Positions 1 through 15,069 of a stretch of DNA of 64,000 nt are shown in pieces. The DNA lies in NCBI GenBank assembly GCA_027405735.1, contig JAPEHQ010000011.1, positions 1,116,001 to 1,180,000 of the forward strand. The letters are read 5' to 3'. This DNA comes from Mucor racemosus. Its lineage: Eukaryota > Mucoromycota > Mucoromycetes > Mucorales > Mucoraceae. The first letter of the stretch is position 1. Every line of letters begins with the position of its first letter. Below the pieces are notes generated by a model, which was not told where the DNA came from, searched no databases, and saw only the letters and a list, made by a program, of their open reading frames with translations. The position numbers were made by a program, and so were the translations under genes.

Positions 1-1000
1 CTATGGCAAATAGCCACGTCAAATGAATACAAAAAAACCAATTGTGTGAAATTGGGAGTATCACCTGATATTTTCATTATCTTGTCTTGACATTTATAAT
101 GATTTACGCGAATGTCATACAGACATTGACCCGACTCACATTTAAAGAAGTATATTTAATCATTGAGTTTCCGTCGACAAAGATCTCATCACAATCTCTC
201 TTTTCACACAGTTTTAGTTTTAATTCTAACTATTTATATAGCCAAAGCCCAAATTATATCTAAAAGAACCTCTTTACAAACATAAAAATAACCAAACAGC
301 GGAACACCGACAATGAGGATATATAGTATAACAACCAATATATTTTGAATGTACGATATTATGCAGCAAAACCTGTTTGTTTGTTCTCATGCACAGTAAA
401 GAGATCTTTCAAAACGAATCAAATTTTTGGTATTTACACTAATGTTGATAATTCTGCTGATAAATCAGAACATGTACACAAAATTACAGTTTCTTATCAA
501 CGTTTAGGAGCCAACATAATGTAGTATGTCGAACAGTCGGAACATATAGAGGAGGCTAAATTTTCAACCTTAATCTAATCATGTAACACGATAATTTGTC
601 TTGAAAATGTGGGGTTAAGAGAGAAATCATCAATGCGATAAATACTGAGATCCACAAAAAGTATAAGTCATGTAAAATGGTTGAATACAAAAAGAGAGAC
701 GAGGTTAAAAGCGTAGTAAAATAGCCAACTTTTTCAAATGTCCTGAAATCTTTCTAAAAAATTGCATGGGAAATATGGACCTTTCTTTTTTTAATGCTCA
801 ATCAGTGAAAGGGCTCTACAGATCACCGTGGGAAACTAATTATTATCAGTTGTGGATTTGTTGTGTGTTTCGTTTAATCTATACCCAAATAAAAATAAAT
901 ACACACAGTAATAATAAACGTATAAATAACATCTGCTTGCTGTGTGAAAACAGTTTTCTCTCTTCTTTTCTTCTTTTGCTTTCCTTTCACATATTAAATC
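1..1000. other. Intergenic region upstream of acyl-CoA dehydrogenase gene
   Basis: AT-rich sequence with no open frame that resembles a gene and no tRNA-like structure. The last 200 bases are the presumed promoter and 5' leader of the gene that starts at 1001; they end in a pyrimidine-rich stretch (960-990), common just before mucoralean start codons. The upstream neighbour is outside the window. Confidence 0.5.
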
Positions 1001-2661
1001 ATGTTCAAACTTACTCAACGTCTTCCTCAACTTGTTGCTCGTTCTTCTCTCTCCAATGTAGCTCGTCAAGCTGCCAAGCGGTAAGTCTTTTTGTTTTTGT
1101 GGTTGTAGCTGACACAAAAAACCTGACGCGATTTTCTCTTTTTTTTTTTCAGTAACTATGCTGCTTTGACTTACTCTACTCCTACTGCTCATGAAGCTCC
1201 TACCTCATTGCAAGCATTCACTGAAGAAGAATTGATGCTCAAGGATACTGGTAAGTTTAGAAATGTCTTTGGATCTCTCAATTCCTAACAAAATTTGTTT
1301 CTAGTCTCAAGATTTGCTCGTGAGGTCGTTCAACCCAAGGTCCAAGAGATGGATGAAGCTGAATTAATGGACAAGTCTATCATCAATGCCATGTTTGAGA
1401 ATGGTGTAAGTTAAAATATTTAATTAAAACTACCTTTTATCTCACACAATCTCAATAATAGTTGATGGGCCTCGAAACTCCTAGTGAATACGGTGGTGCT
1501 GAATGTTCTTTCACTGCTGCTATCTTGGCCGTTGAAGAGCTTGCCAAGATTGATCCCTCTATCAGTGCCTTGTGTGATATTCATGTAAGTTTTTATTTTT
1601 ATTTTTTACATTGCCCCTTTTTGTTGGTATTTAATCTGACAAATTTACTTTTTTATATAGAACACTTTAACCAATACTGTGATCCGTAAATATGCTACCC
1701 CTGAGCAGAAGGAAAAGTACCTTACTCGTCTTGCTACTGATACCGTTGGTAGTTTCTGTATCACTGAAGCTGGTGCAGGTTCTGACGCTTTTGCTCTTCA
1801 ATCTCGTGCTGAAGACAAGGGTGATCACTATATTTTGAATGGTGGTAAGATGTGGATCTCTAACTCTGCCGAAGCCGAGATCTTTGTTATTTTCGCTAAT
1901 GTGTAAGTTTTTGTGTTACAATGAACGGTCATTTTTTTTTATACTAATTTAATCATCCATTTGTTTGTAGTGATCCTTCCAAGGGTTACAAGGGTATCAC
2001 TGCCTTTATTGTTGAAAAGGAATGGGGTGTAGAGATTGCAAAGAAGGAGAAAAAGGTAAACTTATATACATATAATGTCGTAATACATATTGACCATTAT
2101 TCATAATATATATAGCTCGGTATCCGTTCTTCATCTACCTGTGTTCTTAATTTTGATGATGTTAGAATCCCCAAGGAAAACGTTCTTGGTAAGGTCGGTG
2201 AGGGTTACAAGTACGCCATTGATTCCTTGAACGAAGGTCGTATTGGTATTGCTGCTCAAATGATTGGTTGTGCTCAAGGCGCTTATGATATTGCTTTGCC
2301 ATACATGATGGAACGTAAGCAATTCGGTCAAGCCATTGGTTCATTCCAAGCTATGCAACATCAATTTGCTGAAGTTGCTGTCGAAATTGAAGCTGCCAAG
2401 CTCTTGACTTATAACGCTGCTCGTTTGAAGGAAGAGAACAAGCCTTTTGTCATGGAAGCTGCCATGGCCAAGTGGTTGGCTGCCAAGGTCGCTGAAAAGG
2501 CCAGTTCATACGCTGTTGAATGGATGGGTGGTAACGGTTTCGTTCGTGAAACTGGTGTCGAAAAGTTCTACCGTGATGCAAAGATTGGTGCCATCTATGA
2601 AGGTACCAACAACATCCAACTTCAAACCATTGCCAAGATTATTAGTACCAAGTACAAATAG
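1001..2661 (+). CDS. Mitochondrial short/branched-chain acyl-CoA dehydrogenase
   Basis: Seven exons: 1001-1080, 1153-1250, 1305-1405, 1462-1584, 1661-1902, 1971-2055, 2116-2661, giving 424 residues. The protein is an FAD-dependent acyl-CoA dehydrogenase, which makes the 2,3-enoyl-CoA in mitochondrial beta-oxidation or branched-chain amino-acid breakdown. The first ~27 residues are basic and Arg/Ser-rich ([16 protein letters not shown]), as expected of a mitochondrial presequence. Family signatures are present: [11 protein letters not shown] (FAD/substrate contact), GGKMWISN, the GGNGF segment, and IYEGTNNIQ near the C-terminus, whose Glu is the catalytic base position in the MCAD/SCAD/SBCAD group. 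Length fits ACADSB-type enzymes. An A-rich AATAAA-like stretch follows the stop at about 2695-2712. It converges on the NIF3 gene 273 bp downstream. The exact chain-length preference is inference. Confidence 0.93.
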
Positions 2662-2934
2662 ATTATATACATATCGTATAAATAGTTAAATTGTAAAATA
2701 AAAATAAAAAAAAGAGTTTATTATCAAAGCGATCAATGCTTACAAAAAAAAACAAGTATTACTTGTGATTGCAAAACGTCAATCTTTTGCAAATAGACAT
2801 AAAGAAAAAAAATTACCATATGAAAGGATAGCTTTTAATGTATAATTTATGTTATAGCATATCATAATTAATCATGCCGTTTTAGTTGTCAAAATATCCT
2901 TTAAAGAGTGCTACTATGTAAATTCCACCAATTT

Positions 2935-4023
2935 CTAAACAATTTGAAGAGGATCTTTGTCTACTTTAGATACAATAACCTCAATAGATTCACCTTCCTC
3001 AGATTTCTCATTAGCCAATTCCTTTTCTAAAGCAGGCTTCAAGACAGCAGAAAGATAACCACGTTCAGTATTTGAATGTTCACCTAATAGAAACCTGTAA
3101 TTTAGTCATTGAACAATGTAATTTTCTCACGCTATAAACTTACACAAAATGACGCTTGTATTTTTAGCCAAAGCAGCCAAAACATCATGATGGCCCATTT
3201 CACCAGTGAAATAAAGATCTGCACAAACAGGACCAAGTACAGAAGATCCAGATCCAGCGCAAATAGCTACAGTTTGAATCATTTTGTTTTCTGCAGTGGC
3301 AAGACGTACTAGATCAGTATTGAATTAATTTTTCACTTTCACATTGCTTCTATAAATTTGGGGGAGGGGGGATTTACTCACAGTGGGGTAATCCAATCAA
3401 CTTTTTAACTCGTTCAACTACAGTGGTCAAGTTGGTAGGTTCTTCAAATGTAAATAAACGACCTGATCCAGATTCTTCTTGACCTACAGGAGGATTTTCA
3501 GCAGGAGTAATTGGCTTGCAAGAACCCTTGCCTAATCCACTAGCCAACCAGTCATTTACTAAAAATAAAAATATGAATATTTCATGGAAATGTCAAGTTT
3601 AAATAGTTGAATTACCTCCATTTGTACAGTTATCACAGGCTGTATGTGGTGAATAAATACCCACACCACGTGCAATTGCTTTTAATACGATATCTTGTTT
3701 GACATCTGCAGAAGTCAAGCGTTTCATAGAACTGAAAATGGGAGGATGGTATGATACAATAGTGCCAATCTTTGCATCTGAAAGTGCTTCATCTAATACT
3801 TGAGGGGTTAAATCAATAGTCAACAACACTTTGTTTTGCTTTGGAGAGGGAAAAGGAGGTTCTATTCAAGTACATTTGTTGGTTAAAAAAGTTGCTTTTT
3901 TTGCAGAATAAAAACTATAATTTATTTACCAACTAATACACCAACATTATCCCACGAACTCTCTGCAAGTTCTAAAGGAGCAATAGTTTTCATACAACGA
4001 GTAACCTTGGATAAAAGTGACAT
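2935..4023 (-). CDS. NIF3-family protein (NGG1-interacting factor 3-like)
   Basis: Five exons on the reverse strand: 3930-4023, 3616-3861, 3382-3558, 3144-3308, 2935-3083; 276 residues. NIF3/YbgI/DUF34 proteins are ring-forming metal-binding proteins whose reaction is unsettled; the common label 'GTP cyclohydrolase 1 type 2' is weakly supported. Visible family marks are LAESSWDNVG near the N-terminus, IVSYHPPIF with its metal-ligand His, SPHTACDN in the middle, VNDWLASGLG, and the C-terminal FTGEMGHHDVLAALAKN followed by CEHSNTERGYL, which holds the second set of His/Glu ligands. No presequence is evident. The start is the first ATG in the frame, 175 bp from the divergently transcribed gene at 4199, so the two probably share a promoter. 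Confidence 0.9.
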
Positions 4024-4198
4024 TTTGACAAGTTTTAATAGTAGAATAAACAAGTTGTTTGCTTCAAGAGTATAACAAACGCGCGCTCTTTATTTACATG
4101 CAAAAATTGTTCTCAAGATCGCTGAACTTGAATCAAGTATGAATCATATATAAACAACGATGAAATGTTAGCATATATAGTATCAAAATCAAGCCATC
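4024..4198. promoter_or_regulatory. Short bidirectional promoter region (NIF3-like / NmrA-like genes)
   Basis: Only 175 bp separates two divergent start codons, so promoter elements for both genes must lie here or within 5' coding sequence. A TATA-like CATATATAAAC sits at about 4146-4156, roughly 45 bp before the forward ATG. A GC-rich CGCGCGC patch lies at about 4080. Confidence 0.5.
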
Positions 4199-5380
4199 AT
4201 GAAGAATTGTATTCTAATTACAAATGTTGATTCCTTACTTGGTTATGCTTTATCTTTTCGGTTCTTGGAAGAATGGAATCGAGAGATAGAAGAAAACTAC
4301 TCCTCTCTAAGAGAAAAGACTGAATTTCGATTGCTTTGTCGTGAACGTCAAGGGATGGAAGATTTGGAAATGCTAGGTGCGAAGGTCATTGAAGTCGCAG
4401 ATTATGAAAATCAAGAGAAAATGAAAGAATATATGAATGGTGTTGGTTATGTCATGTTTCTTCCTGAGAATTCAAATCGGAAAATCAAGCAAGGCGAAAC
4501 TGTTATTCAATGCGCAAAAGAGCAAGGGGTCGAATATGTAACCATGTTTTCCTAGTAAGTTCTAAATGAATCATACCGCATATAAAAACCATAATTAGGA
4601 ACTAAAAACAAATTCTACACTAGTATGGGCGCAGACTATGCTAAGAATGAACACAAACATTTTAATGAATATCGTCATTTAGAGAAATTTGTTGCTAAAC
4701 ATTTCAATAATGAAAGCCATTGTATAATGCGCTCCTCAATGTGGCATCAATTCTTCTATTATTATGGACCTATGATTGAAGATAAAAACAAGATTCAGCT
4801 TCCAATGCATAAAAAGACTGAATTTGGATCGATTGATTTAGCTGACCTAGTAGATGCTGCTTATAATCTATCTTCTTTTTCTGATACTGCAAATGACTCA
4901 CAACAACAAATTTACAATAATTTGGCTCAATTGTACATTGCTAATCTAAGAAAAAAGAACAAGACCTTGTTTGAATTTACTCCTCGTCATAATACCACGC
5001 CTGAACAATTGATTCAAGCAGCGTCTGACGGCCTCGAGCGTGAAGATATGACGTATGAGAAAACCAGCTCAGAGAATATGTATGATTACCTGCACCGCAT
5101 ACACAACGATAATCGATTTAGGCAAAGGCCCATTCATCAACGTGCTACTGACATTGTTGAAGACCAGCTCAAGTTGAAAGAAGATCGGCCATATACATTT
5201 CCATTGGGAAGATATTTGAATGATTGTGTTATTGAAGACATTGTTGAATATTGGAAATTAGCTGATTCTGGTAAAGAACAGCATGAAACGGATGATCTCG
5301 AAAGAGCTATTGGTAGATATCCTACAACTGTAAATCAATTTTTTAAGCATAACAGAGATCAATTTAACCGCCTTCGTTGA
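4199..5380 (+). CDS. Putative NAD(P)-binding Rossmann-fold (NmrA/SDR-like) protein
   Basis: Two exons (4199-4554, 4624-5380) give 370 residues. The N-terminus MKNCILITNVDSLLGYALSF is a beta-strand/loop/helix start like that of NmrA and atypical SDR proteins, but the glycine-rich nucleotide loop is degenerate. A helix with charged residues follows, then RLLCRERQGMEDLEMLGAKVIEVADY, which resembles the second and third strands of the fold ('distance from gene model' segment of NmrA proteins). KHFNEYRHLEKF and CIMRSSMWHQFFYYYGP resemble the substrate-domain region that follows the YxxxK position. The C-terminal ~110 residues are charged and not recognised. NmrA relatives sense the NAD(P) redox state and bind transcription factors; whether this one does is unknown. 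The alternative is a divergent enzyme of the same fold. Confidence 0.55.
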
Positions 5381-6025
5381 AAAATTACTTTTTTTGTCCC
5401 TAAAGAAAAGCTTAAATAAATAAAGTTTGTTTTATCAATCACATGTGCCGTATACATATCCTAAATAATGGCATGCAGGCCCCTATTTGTACACATTTTA
5501 CAATTTAGCTCAAATGGGAAACGATCTAGATTCAGCAAGTACATTCTATTTCTAAATATTCAATGTTCTTATTGCTTCTTAAATGTAGAATTCTATCACT
5601 TTTTTTCTTTTAGGTCTGATTTAAAAGCGAATCAATGATTCATGCATTTCGATAGCAAAATTTGCTTAGATAAGGTGAAACTAGTTTTATTCTACTAGAT
5701 TATAATACAAGAAACCATGCTACTTTATTCGTACGTTAAAGTCAAGATCAAGATTCAAAGCCTTGCAATAAGGTTTCTGCAAATTAAATCTTCCATTCAA
5801 ACTTAATTCAAATTAGGAATAAGCTAATTTAAATTAGGCAATTTTTTGATCTCTTATTTATATTCCCGTTCAATAAATTCGATCTCGACTATAAAAGGTA
5901 AAAATGACGATGCTCCCAACTAGTTTACTATACCAAAACGATTTAGCACAAAAAAATTTGAAAAGAATAAATGATGAATTGGTATTTTTTTTTTATAAAT
6001 CTTTTCTTTTTATTACTGAAAAAAA
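5381..6025. other. Intergenic region between NmrA-like gene and phosphatase gene
   Basis: 645 bp of AT-rich sequence with no gene-like frame. It holds the 3' end of the gene before it (AATAAA-like at about 5417-5423) and the promoter of the phosphatase gene. Three imperfect repeats of AAATTAGG occur at about 5808-5840. Confidence 0.4.
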
Positions 6026-8615
<2,590 letters not shown>

Positions 8616-8866
8616 ATATGTTATCTATCTAATGCTATTGAATTTTAAAAAAGTTATATATCAACCCCTTCCCTCTCGTCTCTATATATTCTCTTTATGC
8701 TGTAGCATATCCACTATTTCTGTCTTTAATATTTAACTAATAATAAAAAAGTACACTGTAAATATCTATAAACACCTATACATTACATCCAATTTAAAAT
8801 TGAAAACAAGTAGCCAGTAGTCGTAGCTTTCTTTTAAAAAATATAACTTGCATTCAATATTACTAG

Positions 8867-10510
8867 TCTTCAAAATCGGAAGATATCACCTTTTCTATAG
8901 CTCAACCCCATACAAAACAGCTTTAGGCTATACTTTAGACAGCACTGAAAAATACCTATGAATTGGTTTCGTTATACTACCTGTCGAATTTATTTTATAT
9001 TTCAAGAAAGATTCAAAAAACACGTAAATTCACGGCTTTTTCCTTGAAAACTGGGTTTCACTTTTTATCGCTGCTATACTTTTTTTTTTCACTAAATAAC
9101 ACCAAGATAAAATTATATGCCAATGTACCTGAGATGTTCAGCTTTAATCCAAAAACAAGTATCCAAAAATATCCTATTTTTTTCAGTTGGTATTAATTTT
9201 TGAGTGCTAGTGTTTCAGAGTTCTACGCGTATTCCACTGCCAAGAATTGAAACTTTGAGGCTTCATATCTCTAGAAATAATTAAGTTATACTAGCACTTT
9301 CTAATAATAAAACTTACTTGTTTTGAAGTGCTCTATAACATATTTAAGTATCAAAAAATTCTGAGCGCTTTTATTTTTTTTCATTTTTTTTGGCATTTCT
9401 ATAGTAGGTTTCAAAATATTTGTTAAATTAAGTAGCAGTTTTTTTTTACTCATATTGTCAAGCTCGTTAAGCTCTCTCGGATCCAATTTAGAGTTTTTCA
9501 AAATATTGATTTTTCGTGGAGATATTCTCAAAAATGTGTACAAAAAGGTACCTCCATTTCTAGCTTCCATTTTTCCCTTATATACCCTCATCCCAAATTC
9601 TGAATCTGAAAAAAATTTGGACAAAAATCTTGATTTCTCTACGAAAAATGCAGATAAAAAATTGTACAATAGCTAGATCGATAGATAATTTTGTCGTGCA
9701 TCATTGCAATGTATTATATTTTAAATATGCTTAAAAAAAGTGATGTGTATCTTCAAAAAACCTCCAAAATTTCAATTGCATTTTACGCAAAATTTATTGT
9801 GAAACATTTATTTAAATTTTATTTAGATAGATGCAGCATCCAAAGCTGTATAAGAACCATTTAATACGCTAGGTAGACTTACTTTGCAGTTCATGAGCCA
9901 TTGAACGATTTTGTTTTTTGAATCATTTTTCATTCATTTCAACAAATAAATTTTGGAACCCCGTGATGATATGTTTCAAGCTGTAATAAGAACTATTATT
10001 TTGATTATCTCGACGAAAAATCAATATTTTTGGCTGAAACAAAAAATGCAGAGTAGCTTAGAATTGGATCTATCTTGTGAATACAAAAAATAATACCTCA
10101 CATTAAGCGCTCCATTTTTTAAAATCAATTGTAGGTCAATCTTGGCCAATTTTGGTCAATGTTTGGCCAGTGCACTTATATTCTGGGTTTAATATTTCAA
10201 TTTTCCTAGATATATCAATTGCCTATAGAGTGAAGGTATATCTTCTTTGAAGAGTTTTCGTAATTTGACTCAATATTAGGTGAAAACATTCGAAAAGCAT
10301 TTAAAAACCATCTGAAATCTGAAACTTACTTTCTTCAACCGTAAAAAATCGATAACAGATGCCCTATCTCTGCGAATTTCGATCCCAATAACTCCCAACT
10401 TTACGTGAGAGTAGGTACACATCTTTGACATACCGATCTCAAAGGGTAACGTTCAAGAACTACTGTATGTCGAGAAAATCTTCGCGAAAGTGCACCTATA
10501 GTTTACTGCT
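8867..10510 (-). repeat. Repeat family A, copy 1 (long, reverse orientation)
   Basis: About 1.6 kb that matches, in reverse complement, 19455-20830 (copy 2), and matches fragments at 47880-48460 (reverse) and 60652-61440 (same orientation). Shared landmarks include the block at 9070-9190 (ends ...AATAACACCAAG, then AGTATCC and ATATCCTATTTTTTTC) and the block at 10350-10430 (CTCCCAACTTTACGTGAGAG). It has no recognisable transposase and no clear terminal inverted repeat. Edges are approximate, taken from where similarity between copies fades. It starts about 250 bp after the phosphatase stop. The interval 8616-8866 holds that gene's 3' flank only. Confidence 0.75.
9301..9669 (-). other. 122-codon open frame inside repeat A copy 1
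   Basis: The longest open frame in any copy of repeat A. The product is basic, with segments such as SDSEFGMRVYKGK and LLNLTNILKP. The corresponding stretch of copy 2 (about 20285-20500, forward) still reads EFGMRVYKEK and LLNLTNILKS in its matching frames but is broken by stops and shifts. No family is recognised. It is either the remnant of a mobile-element protein or a chance frame in AT-rich repeat DNA. Listed so that it can be tested, not as a confident gene. Confidence 0.2.
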
Positions 10511-10731
10511 ATATAGGTGAAAATTGCAACAAGTAATGAAACATCTGCCGTAATGAATATTTGCTACGACGATTCATCATTTAAACATGCTTAAGTGTAT
10601 AATTAAATGTTAAAAAAAAGGGCGTATTTTATTATATTTGTATATATGACATTTTGAAGTTATTGGTATCTTCACATTACATTCCTGTCTATATGTGTTA
10701 TGGATAATAAGATGATATCAAGTACAAGTAT

Positions 10732-13700
10732 TTAATGAGTACCATATAACTACAAAATATAATTAGTGCATGTACAGTCGATTAAAAAGCCAATGAAACT
10801 TACAGTAATATAACCATCATTTCCACTGGCAGCCATCACCATCAAATTAGGATGAAAACCTAAAGTACGAGTAGAAGATGTCTTTTGACCGAGGAAACCA
10901 GATGTAGGACGAATGGTTGAAAGTCTATTACCATCCATATTCCATACTTTAATAACTTGATCATCACCCGCACTAAATCAAAACTTAGTAATTTGGACAT
11001 GTTCGGTATGAATTGTATTACCTTGCAATGACACTACTATGATCATGTACTGCTAATGCAGTCATTTCATTATGTGTATGTGCTTCAATAGTTCTCAAGG
11101 ACTGAGATTCACGAATATCCCAAATTTTGATATCTCCTTCAAATCCACCTGATACTAATTCACGATTGCCTTCACGTTGTAAATGAATACCCGTTACCCA
11201 AGCCTTATGCTCTTCCCATTTCTTGACTCGACTATGATGGAAATAATTAATATACACAAGGTTATTATTTCTTGCACTTTCCAACTTACGCTTCTTCAGG
11301 GCTTAAACGACGATCATATACACCAATAGAACCATCTCCAAATCCTGCAATAATGATATTACCATTAACTTGATCACTGGTTATACTTGTAACGCAACCT
11401 AAAGATTGAGTAGGAATATCCATAACAGGCATTTCTTGATGTACATCCCAAACTTTGATAATGCGAGCATCACCACCTGTGAATAATAAACCTCTTGCTT
11501 GATGCCAATCACTAACAAGACCACTTTGTCTTGAATTACTCTTTTCCATGTCTTTTAAGGCTCGCCATGAACTCACTAAAACAGCTTGCTCTTGATCACT
11601 ACCATCATAATTTTTATAAAGTCGAACAACACCATCATCTGATCCAGTCAAAAGCAATGCCTCATCTTCTTCATTGATGAATTTCATATCTGAAATTCTA
11701 CTATGGGCAGGATTGTGATTATCGATAACACTCAATGGTGTACCCGTTTTCCAGTCCCAAACACTAAATGAAAGATTGTTAGCAAAAAAAAAAAAAAAAG
11801 TACAAATAGTTAGTATCATGTGTTAAAAACCCTTACACTAAGCAATTGTATGAATCAGCAGCTACTAAATGAGGTTCAAATTGATGCAAAAGTAATAAAG
11901 TTGCCTCTGTATCATTATACATGGAATTGATCTGTTCATCCCAACGACTGGACCCTGCCATGCCTTTGGTTGCATTTGATTCCTGTAAGATTTTTTCATT
12001 GCGATTTCTACGCCATTTACGTTGGGTATATACGACACTTCCTGGTTCATCTGCCTCTGCAGCCTATTAATTATATTAATTGGATATTGCAAATATGTCA
12101 ATTTGTAAACTTACTCTCATTTGAGGTTCTGTAAAGTATTCACAACTCCAATCATAAAAGCATGAGCTCAAAGGTAGAGCATTTTCATCCAAGGCAGGTG
12201 GGGCGTTGGCTTTTGGAGTTACTTTAGCGGTTGCATTATTGTTATTATTAGTCGCACGCTCTCCTTGTGCTTGATGATTTTCAGTAGATGTATTGCCAAA
12301 ATTATAAATAGTACGTAATGTAGAAGCAAATGATACAGATCTTGTTAATTTAACAGGTCTTTTGGGTCCATTTTGTGAATCATCAACAAATGAATTTGAG
12401 CGATCTATTGATGAACTGTCTTGAACTGATTGCTGTGCTGATTCACGAGCTAAATTAGATGCGTATTCGCCAATTAAAGGTGTACTCAGTAATAATAAAT
12501 TGATATGATCTACAACAGTAGAAGCTAGTGCAGAGACATCAGGATGAGGATCTACAGACAAGTTTAAAAGTGCTTTCCAAAGAACAGCATATACGGAATC
12601 ATAACTAGATGATCCAAAATGGCCATCTAAAGCAGCTCTCCATTCAGATTGTCTACCACGCATCATTTTACCACGATCTTCACCAAATACAGATCTTTGA
12701 GATTGATCTTCTTCAATAGTTTGACTAGCAGCAGCCAAGAACTTTGAAGGACCTGCTTGATCTACAATGTGAGATAATGCAATTACGAATTCTTTACGGA
12801 CCATAGGTGAACCATCTGACATGACAGTTAAAGCAGAAATTGCAATATTGTGTTCAATATTAACAATTTGTTCAGTCTTGTTGGGATCAGCCAAGAAAGT
12901 ACCTAATGCATACATGGCAGAAGCACGAACTTCAGGCACATTATCATTCAATAGAGCACACAGTTTTTCATGCCCATTTTCAGCAATTGCAGCAGATTTA
13001 GCTTCATTGTTATTCATCCAGACTTGAGCAAGGCATAAACAAATCCATTGACGTAAAAGTGGATCTGGATCTTTCACATGGGCTAAGCAAGCACTGATAA
13101 CATTACCTCTTAAACAAGCCTGTTGACCCATTTTGAAGTTTGTACAAAACACAGATAAAATAAAAGCACTCATAGCTCTATGTTCAGATACATGAGGAAT
13201 ACTCAACATAGCATTGTTGGGTGTCAAAATGTTGATAAAATAAGCATAACCATGATCCTTCAACAAGTCATTTTGACAAGATCGATCTACTGCTAAAATA
13301 CGAGCCCAAATGAAGACCAAGACAGGCTTCAATTCAGCTGCTGGACTCTGTAATAGCTTGAGAACATATGGGAAAATACCAACAGATAAAGCAGCATTGA
13401 CAGCCCATGGACCCAAATCCAAAAATCTGCTTAGTAAGATCAATGCACGTAAACGATGTACTTGACTTAGCAATACTTGCAATACAATAGGTAATTGTTC
13501 AGGGATTTTAGGATTGACAGCACCTTCAGATAGCCAAACTTCAAATGCAGTCAATTGTTCAGAAAAGAATGTACTTGATTGATATTCATGAGGAGGACCA
13601 CCTGCCTCAGCAGCCTTTAAAGCAGGAAGTTGGAAAAGACACATGTCTACAGCTAAATCCCAAGCTTGCCACATTGGATGATCATGTGTTTCTGGTAGCT

Positions 13701-15069
13701 TTGGAGTAGACATTGGAGTACATTGATAAGATCGCATGATGCGTTCAGCCAATAAATAGTTTCGAAACATGGATGCAACAGTTAAATCTTGTCTAAATAA
13801 TCGTTTAAAAAGTTCGGGTTCATCTTGCAATACACACCAAGCAATAGTATCTGTAACAGCAGTAAAGATCCAATTTAATTCACCTAATGGGGTACGTCTT
13901 TCAGTTGATCTTCCTGGTAATTGTAAAACCATATCCATTGTAATATTGGAAGTTAATAAAGGATTACGCATAACTACCCATCTTAACGACATTTCAATTG
14001 GAGTTGTTAAACAAGCTGTAAATACATCTGCTGGTAAATCTGGATTCATGGGTAAAGTCTCTGTAGGACCACAGGCAGCTAATTGAATACTATCTTTCCA
14101 TGAAGCTTGGGTTGTGGATGTAGATTGATGCTGTTGCTGTAAACGCAAAGCTTCGGAATCTCTTTGTTCAGCAAATCTATTGAATGCATTGATAATATTG
14201 CCTGCTGCTGAACAATCCCAAACATAAATAACAGGAGAACCTAACCAAGATTGTAAATCAAATAAAGATACTGGGATATATTGAGTATAATTCCGGTTAA
14301 ACACCCAAATTTCACCACTTGTAGTTGGTTTGGGTACACCATGACCGTTATAGTGAAACAAAATTCTCTCCTTTTTAGCATTACGTCTCATTTGACAACA
14401 AACTTTCTTGGTTTCTTCAACTGAAGGATCCAATGATAGTTTAAATCGAGTACGTCCATTAATAGTTTCATATTGATTATGTAAACTTTTTCCAATAGCC
14501 TCTAAAGATTTTTGAGGAATAAGCAAAAATGGGTCAATCCAACACTCTAATTTTGCACAAGGATTTGTTTTAACGATATCTGGCGGGTCAGTGCCGATAT
14601 TAAGACATACAACCAAGAGACCTGTATACTGTATTAGTTTATATATTCCATAGATTTGGAGACATTCTCACCTGATACTGTTTTAATTCTCTCTCGAAGT
14701 CTCTGTATATTTATTTTAGTTAGTATATAAAACCTATCCCTTATTTAATAATTATCGTACCCAATCTTTCAAGGCATTTCGAACAACTACGTTTGGCTTT
14801 GCATTTGTATCATGTCTTTTCTCTGAGAAATATAAAAATCTAATGATATCCTCTTCATATATTTCTTGATCAAAACCATGTCTTATTTGTGGTGAGTTGA
14901 TATTAGTTGTAGTATTATTTGCGGCCGCTGTTGTCGTCGTTGCTGTTGTTGTTGTTCTTTCGGGCACTTCATCGTTTCGAATATTATGTTCTCCACTAAC
15001 TAAAGTTGAACTAGTGCTTCGCGCGTCCTCGTTATTGTTATTAAGGTCTGCCTGAGTTGCAGTTACCAT
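10732..15069 (-). CDS. Raptor (TORC1 regulatory subunit; KOG1/Mip1/RPTOR)
   Basis: Eight exons on the reverse strand: 14761-15069, 14672-14702, 12115-14621, 11837-12063, 11290-11763, 11022-11231, 10804-10972, 10732-10749; 1314 residues, close to human raptor. Raptor is the scaffold of TOR complex 1 that presents substrates to the TOR kinase. A Thr/Asn-rich N-terminal tail precedes LRERIKTVSGL and the caspase-like RNC domain (LVVCLNIGTDPPD, CAKLECWIDP, LFHYNGHGVPKPT and IYVWDCSAAG, with the conserved His/Cys pair). HEAT/armadillo-type helices fill about residues 400-850. A low-complexity linker rich in Ser/Asn comes next, then EPQMR and a seven-bladed WD40 domain from about 975 to the end (for example LLTGSDDGVVRLY, ELVSGGFEGDIKIWD, MAASGNDGYIT). 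Exons of 31 and 18 nt are unusually small but keep the frame. A run of A occurs in one intron (11784-11799). Confidence 0.95.

Noticed and set aside
766..1192. Long frames on both strands over the acyl-CoA dehydrogenase 5' end
   Set aside because: They are shadows of exon 1, intron 1 and the leader; the spliced frame from 1001 gives the family protein.
12821..14086. Forward frames inside the raptor gene
   Set aside because: Antisense shadows of conserved raptor coding sequence.
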